This document shows positions 43,587 through 52,600 of a DNA stretch of 64,000 nucleotides, piece after piece. The position numbers and the translations under genes are program-made. Source of the DNA: UKL13-3 sp964392775 (GTDB lineage: Bacteria > Bacteroidota > Bacteroidia > UKL13-3); the NCBI GenBank assembly GCA_964392775.1, contig CAYMRD010000001.1, forward strand, positions 124,001-188,000. Reading direction: 5' to 3'. The notes under the pieces are model-generated. The model was given only the letters and a program-made list of their open reading frames with translations. It was not told the origin of the DNA and searched no databases. Each line of letters opens with the position of its first letter. The first letter of the stretch is position 1.

Positions 43587-44726
43587 ATGGAAAGTGCATT
43601 TAATCCGTTTCTGGTTTCGGGGTATAAAGGAGCATTCTGGTTTTGTGACAGGGTAAATGAAACGGCTCAGCTAAAGAGCCATATCGCCAATAACAAGCAT
43701 ACAACCCTTTTTGCGATAAGAAGATTGGGTAAAACAGGGTTGATTCATCATGTGTTTAACAGTTATGCGAAAAATTCCAAAATAGCCTGTGTGTATGTAG
43801 ATATTCTGGGAACACAAAATCTTCAGCAATTCACAAATGAGCTTGCTACCGCCATTTACAACAGGTTCCCGGAAAATAAAAGTATCGGAAAGAAAATAAT
43901 GGAGGCTATCCGCTTGCTTCGCCCGCTTATCAGTTTTGATACACTTTCAGGCAACCCGGAGCTATCCTTTGATTTCTCGAGTTCTAAACTGTATGAAAAA
44001 ACAATTGCCCAGTTGTTTTCATTTTTGGATGGACAGGGAATAAAAGTAGTGTTTGCAATTGATGAGTTTCAACAGATTTTAACTTATCCTGAACAAAATA
44101 CGGAAGCCCTGCTGCGAACGCATATCCAGCAACTGAAAAATACTCAATTCATTTTTTGCGGAAGCAATCAAAAGATGATGTTTGAAATTTTTAACAATGC
44201 CAAACGTCCTTTTTTTGCCAGTTGCACCCACATGCATTTAGACTTTATTGATTATGCTGTTTACAAGGATTTTATTGTTACGGTTTTTGCTGCGCATAAA
44301 AAAAGAATTACAGACGAGGCTGTAAAATTTATACTGGACTGGACTAAACGCCATACCTTTTATACGCAGTATTTATGTAACTATTTATTTGCATTGCCTC
44401 AAAAAAAGTTGACGATAGAAGATGTTCAGCAGGCTATTATTGATATTTTCAAACAACATGAAAGCATATATTATCAGTATAAAAGTTTGCTGACAGATGC
44501 CCAGTGGAAATTATTACAGGCCATTGCCAGAGAAGATCATATGTACAATCCTCATTCGAAAAGAACGATAGAGAAGTATAAGCTGGGTACATCATCAATG
44601 GTTACAAGGGGCATGGAGTCATTGCTGGCAAAAGAAATGATCTACTATAATGCCGGTGTGGAGAAACCCTATTACGAGTTGTATGATAAATTTTTAATGC
44701 GCTGGTTGCAGCACAGGCCGTTGTGA
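43587..44726 (+). CDS. AAA family ATPase (COG1672/archaeal-type)
   Basis: About 379 residues. I chose the ATG at 43587 (MESAFNPFLVSGYKG) because the alternative at 43527 lies inside the operator-like repeat. The ATP site is non-standard: LFAIRRLGKTGLIHHVF as P-loop (RRxGKT type) and VVFAIDEFQQIL as Walker B. Sensor FIFCGSNQKMM follows. The C-terminal part is a winged-helix-like region (LLTDAQWKLLQAIARE, SSMVTRGMESLLAKEMIYY), ending YYELYDKFLMRWL. Such ATPases are frequent in mobile or defence regions, but their role is mostly unknown. Its operator suggests regulation by a dimeric factor, perhaps itself. A bidirectional terminator follows. Confidence 0.82.
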   Translation: MESAFNPFLVSGYKGAFWFCDRVNETAQLKSHIANNKHTTLFAIRRLGKTGLIHHVFNSYAKNSKIACVYVDILGTQNLQQFTNELATAIYNRFPENKSIGKKIMEAIRLLRPLISFDTLSGNPELSFDFSSSKLYEKTIAQLFSFLDGQGIKVVFAIDEFQQILTYPEQNTEALLRTHIQQLKNTQFIFCGSNQKMMFEIFNNAKRPFFASCTHMHLDFIDYAVYKDFIVTVFAAHKKRITDEAVKFILDWTKRHTFYTQYLCNYLFALPQKKLTIEDVQQAIIDIFKQHESIYYQYKSLLTDAQWKLLQAIAREDHMYNPHSKRTIEKYKLGTSSMVTRGMESLLAKEMIYYNAGVEKPYYELYDKFLMRWLQHRPL

Positions 44727-44911
44727 TTTACTTGCCGTTCAATCTCTGGTATCCACATCTATACATCAACACATTGGTGCAACATTCCCTTAATAAAGTA
44801 TTATACCGCCACAAAATATTGGTCTGTTTTTTTTGTACAAACGGTATAATGCCTGAAATTATTGAGGCTGTTACGAAGCTGACAGGTTAAGGTAAAATAG
44901 TACATTATTAA

Positions 44912-44943
44912 AAACAGGCATGGCAGTTTTGCCATGCCTGTTT
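44912..44943. terminator. Bidirectional terminator between ATPase and helical protein
   Basis: A perfect 14-bp stem AAACAGGCATGGCA with loop GTTT and TGCCATGCCTGTTT. It lies between convergent genes and probably ends both transcripts. Confidence 0.85.
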
Positions 44944-44978
44944 CATTATTCGAGAGTATAAATCGGTTAAAGGGTTTT

Positions 44979-46493
44979 TTACGGCTGAACGATTTCCAGG
45001 TAACAATCGTAGTACGACCTTTTGGAAACCTGTGAGATAAGCCAGGCGTTAAAACTGATATATTCATTATCTCCGGGAATAAAGCTTTTTAACTTCAAAA
45101 AATTGGATACCTCATTCTTAAATTTGTTTGCAGATATACAGTCGGGACGTTTTATCAATTGGTCGATTAGCTTTAAAAAAGCGGCTTCTCTGTAATTTGA
45201 AGATTCGGATAACTCTTGTTTATATTTTCTTTTTAACTTATCGGATAAGGACTGAGCATAGTCATTATCTCCACTCTGGTAATGGAACATAACCGCATAG
45301 ATGTCGGTAAACAACATCAAATCCAGGCGGAATCCGGGTTCTTTCAAAATTTTCTTTTCGCCATATTGAATAATCTGAGTGTATAGCGAAATACATTTAT
45401 TCATCTCATTACATTTGAAATGGACAGCAATTAGATTCACTCTTAACAGGAAAAAAATCCTGGGACTTTCGGTATAATCTTTATACTTAGCATACAGTTC
45501 CAGAAGCCGTTTTTTAGCCAATCCAAGTCTGTTGGTACACATGTACAGATCTGCTGCATCAATTGAAGGAATAAAATCATAATAAGAAAATTCGGAAGGA
45601 CTGCGTTTCAATCGTTTTATATACGCTGTATATAAGCGCTGAAATTTCTCATAGTTCACATAATCCTTGGTTCGCAATGCCGAAATACAAATAACATCCA
45701 GCAGGTCAATCAGCGGTTCTGTAGCAACTTTATTGAGCATGCGTTTTTCTCTCAAAACATAAAAGCTTCGCAGCGAATACTCCTTCAACTCTACATATTC
45801 CCGTTTCTCTCTAAGTAATCGACAAACAATATTTACTGTTTTCAGAAAAATTTTCATGTTGCTTAAATACACCTCCTTTCCCAAATCATACTTTTTCATA
45901 ATCGGATTGATTATTTCATCAACATTCACATTTAAGCGTTGCGTAAATGTTGCATTCAGCGTTAAAAATAATTCGGCATAAGCTGCATTGGTATTGTTAT
46001 CCAACATCGCCAATCTGTTATTCTGAGACCATTGTTCAATAAGATTTTCAATAGAAACCCGTTTAGGCGAAGGAGGAACAGCAATATTATACGAATAGGA
46101 TAATTCGATGTAATATATATAATTCAGTAGTTCATACTCTTCCTGTTCTCTGGCTATTTTCTCCGCTTTAGCTAAATAATCCCATGCATGATCGAACAAG
46201 CCTTTTCTGAAAAGGAATGAGGCAACTTCTATTTTATTGAATATTTGAGAGGTTATCCGTTGCTTAATATCATCTATCGCAACAAAAAGCTCCAAATGTT
46301 TTTTCATTCTGTTTTTTGCCTGCCTGTGCAGAGTAAGATTCTCATTCACAACAATTCCCTTTCTGATTTTATCCAATAATGCCAAATCAACCCGGGACTC
46401 TTTTCCGTCATTCCTTCTGCTCAAAAAGTACTTAAACTCACGAAGTTCTTCCTTTGTAAAAGATTTAATTATTTCATCAACCGTATTCTTCAT
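44979..46493 (-). CDS. Helical TPR-like protein, unknown
   Basis: A 504-residue soluble protein. It begins MKNTVDEIIKSFTKEELREF, a helical start, and has many helical pairs such as LFDHAWDYLAKAEKIAREQE, suggesting TPR-like repeats across most of its length. No signal peptide and no catalytic site are seen. The gene is divergent from the 2826-residue T9SS gene (160 bp apart), so it might regulate or chaperone it; that is inference. I do not recognise a named family. Start is taken at the first Met, which fits the helical N terminus. Confidence 0.6.
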   Translation of the reverse strand: MKNTVDEIIKSFTKEELREFKYFLSRRNDGKESRVDLALLDKIRKGIVVNENLTLHRQAKNRMKKHLELFVAIDDIKQRITSQIFNKIEVASFLFRKGLFDHAWDYLAKAEKIAREQEEYELLNYIYYIELSYSYNIAVPPSPKRVSIENLIEQWSQNNRLAMLDNNTNAAYAELFLTLNATFTQRLNVNVDEIINPIMKKYDLGKEVYLSNMKIFLKTVNIVCRLLREKREYVELKEYSLRSFYVLREKRMLNKVATEPLIDLLDVICISALRTKDYVNYEKFQRLYTAYIKRLKRSPSEFSYYDFIPSIDAADLYMCTNRLGLAKKRLLELYAKYKDYTESPRIFFLLRVNLIAVHFKCNEMNKCISLYTQIIQYGEKKILKEPGFRLDLMLFTDIYAVMFHYQSGDNDYAQSLSDKLKRKYKQELSESSNYREAAFLKLIDQLIKRPDCISANKFKNEVSNFLKLKSFIPGDNEYISFNAWLISQVSKRSYYDCYLEIVQP

Positions 46494-46653
46494 TTAAAAG
46501 AGATTTTAAATCGCAAAACTATTAGTATTATCAAGGGTAAATATAATAATTAACCTACGTGTAGAAAGAATTTTTTAGGCATAAAATTAATTGATGGGAA
46601 CTAAAAATAAAGAACTTAGCTGATGAAAAATCATCTCAACTAAATTTAATACT

Positions 46654-49600
46654 ATGGCCAGACTTAATTTTACTAATTGTTATCACCGGGTGACCAATTG
46701 TTTATTCTCCTTTCAAAAGCGGCTCTTTCTGTTATTAATGATCGGGGTGTTCATATCCCCATTTGTAACGCATGCCCAGTATTGTACCCCCACTACATTT
46801 ACTCCTTATGGACAATGTGCCGGAGGGTCTATTTTAAATGTTACATTTAACACCATAAACAACTCGGCCGGTTGTGTATCAGGAGGTGTTCCGGCCGACT
46901 ACTACAAGAATTTTACCGCCACCGTTACCCCCACCTATATTACTCCCGGAAACACCTATTTCCTTTCGGTAACACATAGTGTTTCATGGGCAGGTGGTGC
47001 GGCAGTGTGGATTGACTACAACTGTAATCAGGTTTTTGAAGCCTCGGAAAGAGTCCTGTTTAGCAGTTCCACATCAGTAGGAGGAATACTGAGTGGAAAC
47101 ATAACCGTTCCCGGCACTGCTCAATCCGGTACGTCACGCATGCGTATTATGGCTGGAGAAGGAGCTATACCCAGTGACCCCTGTGACCCGAATAATTATG
47201 CAGAGGTAGAAGACTACACTGTAATGATATCCGAAAAACCTTACAACAATGCCGGAGTAACCGGGAAGCAACATTCTACCGTTTTTTGTGCCGGCCCCAG
47301 TGTTAATGAAGATATTCGTGTGAGAGTTGCAAATTTAGGAGCTAACCAGATTACGTCTCTTCAAATAAACTGGGAGGTAGATGGTGTTTCTCAATCTCCA
47401 ATATCGTTCACATCTTTGGATACTTTAAATGGCTCTAACCCATCTGACACGCTTCTTCTTCTCGGCCCGGTTTCCTTTCCAACATCCGCTGCCAAAACCA
47501 TTAAAGCATGGACATCTCTGCCTAACGGAGTTGCAGATACAACAAATAACGATGACACTTTAGTATTTACAGTACGGCCTTTGATGAACGGAACATATAC
47601 AATAGGTTTTGGAGGAGACTTTAGCTCATTAACGGATGCTGTAACTCAGTTACAAAATGGTATATGCGGAGCTGTTACATTAAATTATACCGGAACCAAT
47701 AATACCTACGAAGAACAAGTGCTCATTCCTGCAATACCCGGAGCCAGCGCTGCCAACCCGGTAATTATTAACGGAAACAACAATACACTCACATTTAATA
47801 CAAGTGTTTCTGCTTCGCGTTATGTTATAAGACTTCAGGGAGCCAAACATATTACACTAAATAATCTGGTAATCAAACCTACCGGTACTACATACGGATG
47901 GGGAATTCATTTAACCGGTAATGCCGACTCGAATACGGTTCACGGATGTACAATTCTTATCGAATCGGTTACATCAATTACCGCAGCGAATTCTGTTGGA
48001 ATTGTGATTAATAACTCGAATACTACAGCTATTACAGCCGGAGGGCCAAATACCGGTAATGTTATCAGCAACAACTACATAAAAGGAGCGGCTACCGGTG
48101 GCATGTATTACGGTATTGTCATTGCTCCATCTTCGGCATCAGCTACAGCAACCTATACCAAAGTAGTGAATAATACCATTGAAGATTTTTACGCCTACGG
48201 AATTTATGCTACACAGATTAACAATGCTCTCATTAAAGGGAATATTATACGTAATGTGACCAAAACGGCTAACAATGCAACTGTGTGGGGAATTGCCCTG
48301 ATAACAGGAGCCCGTTTGTCAGCAATCAGTGAAAATCAAATAAGTAATCCTTTTGGAGCTCAAACAACGAGCACAGGTGTTTTTTATGGAATACAATCAA
48401 CCTCTACTGCTGCCAATACTCCGGCCGGTAGCGAAAACCTTTTTGCGAATAATATCATCTACAATAGTATTGGCAACGGAACTTTTACGGGGGTTAGTTT
48501 AGAACCTGCTCCAAACAGTTTAGTTTATCACAACACTATTAATTTTGATAATACTTCGAGTGCACCTATAACCATAACCAGAGGTGTTTATCAATCAGGA
48601 ACAGCTGCCGGGATACAATTACGTAACAATGTTATTTCGATAACCCGTGGAGGTACCGGGCTTAAACATTTGCTTTATTTTAATACAGCCGCGAATTCAA
48701 TCTTAAGTAACAACAACGGATTGTTTATCTCTTCGTCTGCAACTAATCATGTAGGTTATTCATCTGCTGCAAACAGGACATTGTTAGCCGACTGGAACAC
48801 TTCAACCAACCAGGATACCGCTTCCGTTTTTGTCGATCCTGTGTTTGCTTATGCTGCATCTGGAAATCTTGAACCTCAAAGCAGCGCTTTAAATGATATA
48901 GGTTCCAATGCAACCAGCAGTGTACCTAATGACATAAGACAAAGCGTTCGGTCAGCAACTCCTGATCCGGGAGCATTTGAATATACCCCAAGTGGTTGTT
49001 TAACGCCCTCCGGTATTGCTGTCAGCACGGTTACAAGCGCAGGCGCTCAGATTTCGTGGACGGAACCATCACCCGCTCCAGATGCAGGCTATGAGTATTA
49101 TGTTGATACGACCGCCACTCCACCAACTGTTTCCGGTACAACACATCCAACAGCTTCGGTAAATGCAACGGGCTTAGATCCATCAACAAAATATTATGTA
49201 TTCGTACGAAGTGTATGTGGTGTTCCCAGCGCATGGGCAGGCCCGGTTTCTTTTACAACCCTATGCGCTCCTTTAGCGGCAGGTACGTATTCTCTTGGCG
49301 GGCCGGGTGCCGACTTTAGCTCATTTACTCAATTAGCCAACCGGTTAAACTGTGGTTCAGGTATTGCCGGGCCTGTTGTAGTTAACGTAACACCGGGACT
49401 GCCTCCGTTTAATGAGCAATTTGTACTGGGGCCGATCTTAAATTCCGATCTGGTAAACACTGTAACCATTAATGGAAATGGAAATACCATCCAAACAAAT
49501 GCAACATCTGCACAACGAAGCATTATCCGGTTAGAAGGTGTAAATTTTGTAACAATTGATAGCTTAACAATTAAAACTACCAATGCAACTTACGGCTGGG

Positions 49601-52600
49601 GAGTACATTTTTATCAGAACGCAAGCAATAATGTAATTAAGAACTGCATTATAGATATCAGCACTGTTACTTCTACTGCCGCTGCAAACTCAGGAGGAAT
49701 TATTTTTAGCAATTCCCTGACTGCAGCAACAACGGCCGGAGCCAACGGGGTGTTGAACACTATTGAAAACAACTTAATTATCGGAAACCCAACAGGTGCC
49801 GGGATGTATTACGGAATTGTGCTGGCACCTGCAACAGCAGCAGCCACATACTCCGGAAATCAGGTCATAGGAAATATCATTCGTGATTTTTATTCTACCG
49901 GTATTCATTGCTTACAAACTAATGGATCAACCATAAAAGGTAATATTATTGAGAATACTACCAAACCGTCTCTGGCATCAAGCGTATACGGGATTTCAAT
50001 GAATACGGCATATAGAAGTGATGTGATTGCCGACAATGAAATCAGAAACTTAACGGGAGGCTCTCCTGCTTCTTCAGCAACTGTTTACGGAATTAGCTTA
50101 AGCAACACAACAACCAGCGCAAATATTACTCCTGTAGGTAATGAAATGAATGTTTTTAATAACGTTATACACAACATCAAAGGTTCCGGAAACATCTATG
50201 GTATATATGCAAGCAATGCAACAAACATTCGCTATTACCACAACACAATCATCATAGATGATTCCAATAATGGCAGCGGGTTCTCAAGAGGGTTTCACCA
50301 TACGGGTTCGCTTTCCGGAGGAGGGCTTATTTTCAAAAACAATATTGTATCGGTTAACAGGAACACAACCGGAACAAATCATAGTATTTATCTGAATACA
50401 AATACGCAGCCTTATACTCTTAACAATAATGCTTATTGGGTAGGTGGATCAAATGCTTTTGTGGGATATTTATCAGGCAGTGATTTTGGCTCATTAAACA
50501 GTTGGAAAAATACCACCGGATTTGATGCCGGTTCAAGATTCTGTTATGCTGATTTTGTTGACTTAAACAATAACAACTTAACTCCTGATGCAGGGTTAAT
50601 AAACAATATCGGAGATAACTTATTAGGCTTTGCTCCTGTTGATAAAAATGGAACTGCACGAACCGGAAACCCTGATCCCGGAGCTTTTGAATTTACACCC
50701 ACCCAAAACGTAGACGCGGGAGTATTGGAAATTATTTTACCTAAAGCGGTGCCTGTTGGGGCAACTACTCCTGCTGTAACGATATTTAATGCCGGAACCC
50801 AGGATTTGATAAGTGCTACAATTGAATGGGAAGTTAACGGTATCTTGCAAACAAGCGTTCCTTTAGCCGGAACCATCCCAAGCGGAGGAATTTCTTCGCC
50901 TATACCTCTCACCAGTTTCAGCTTTGCATCCGGTACTGTTTATGCTATCAGTGCGTGGACATCCGCGCCTAACGCTACCGTAGACGGAAAACCTCATAAC
51001 GATACTGCAAGTATCGGAAACATTGTTACTGCAATCCCTGCCGGCAACTACACAATCAACTCAGCCATGCCAAACTCTGCAACAAACTATAGCTCGTTTG
51101 CATCGTTTATTCAGGAGGCTGAGACTGTTGGAATTTCAGGGGCAATAGAACTTACTGTTATCGATACTTTTGTGCAGGGGCCAATTGTATTCGGCAATGA
51201 AATTCCGGGAACATCATCTGTTCATACAATTACAGTAAAAAGTTCGGATACCAGCACAACTACAATTTCCAGTAACACGGCTAACACTATTACCTTAAAC
51301 AACGTTGACCATGTTGTTTTCAGAAATCTGATAATAGAAAACACCAATGCATCCTCTTCTTCTGTTATTTGGTTAACCAACAGTGCCGATTCGAACACCA
51401 TAACCAACTGTACAATTCTATCCCCAATTATCACTGCCTCAACCTCAACCTACGGAATTTTAGCTTCTGCCAGTGTTACTTCCAAAACAGCAGGAAATAA
51501 TGCCAAAGGCACACTGATTGACAGCTGTATCGTTAAAGGAGCCAATGAAGGGGTTGTTTTCATGGGAGTTTTATATCCGGCTTTGCCGGAAGAAGTTATT
51601 GATCCGCGCATCAACAGCTACAATCAGGTGGCTCATTCAACAATTACCAATTCTTATACTACAGCCATTCATGCTCAAACTCAATCACGGTTTATTGCCG
51701 ATAAAAATGAGATTGTTTCATTAGGTAATGGCGTGAATACCTTTACTACCGGAATTAACCTCAGAGAAAACATCTTCTTAGGATCGTTTATCAATGCAAA
51801 CACCATTACAGGTGCACTCGGAGGATCAGGAATTGCAGCCATTTGGGACGAATCCGTTAATTCAATTGTTTCAAACAATATGATTCAGATGGGAGCTGCC
51901 GCCAATGATGTATTAGCTATCAGATGGATCGGAACTTCGGCAAGTATTGTATACAACAGTGTGAACGTAACAACAACAAATGCAAACGGATGTGCATTAA
52001 GCATATCTCCGACTGAGGGAAACAGATACAGTGTTTACAATAATATTCTGAAAAACGACAATCCGGGGCAGATTGTAAACTATACCTTAGGTACAGGAGT
52101 TGTTTTAGATATCGACAACAATGTTTATTACGGAACAGGTAATTTACCTTACAGGTTTAATAATACAAATTACAGTACCTTACCTGATTTAAGGGTGGCA
52201 ATGGGTATTTCAAACGATTTGAATACCCTTACCATTGATCCTGTTTTTGTTTCAGATTCTAACCTGAGAACCTTCAACCCGATTCTGAATAACAAAGGAA
52301 CGCCATTTGCTCTTGTTACAACCGATATTGACGGTAATGTGAGAAATGCTTCTACACCTGATGTGGGAGTAAATGAATTTAATCTTCCGCCCTTTGAAGA
52401 TGCCGGAATTATTGCAATAACAATTCCTTCATTACCTGTTATTCCGGGTGTTGGATCAGATGTGAATGTTGTTATCAAAAACTTTGGTGTAGGTCCGCTT
52501 ACTTCGGCAGAGGTTAGTTACTCATTTAATTCCATTTCTCAGACGATATCATATACCGGAAATTTAGCGGAAGGAGAAACAGATACCATACGCTTTACGT

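Noticed and set aside
38640..44978. cas1, cas2 or csn2 genes near cas9
   Set aside because: All frames between the two neighbouring T9SS genes were read; no homologue was recognised.
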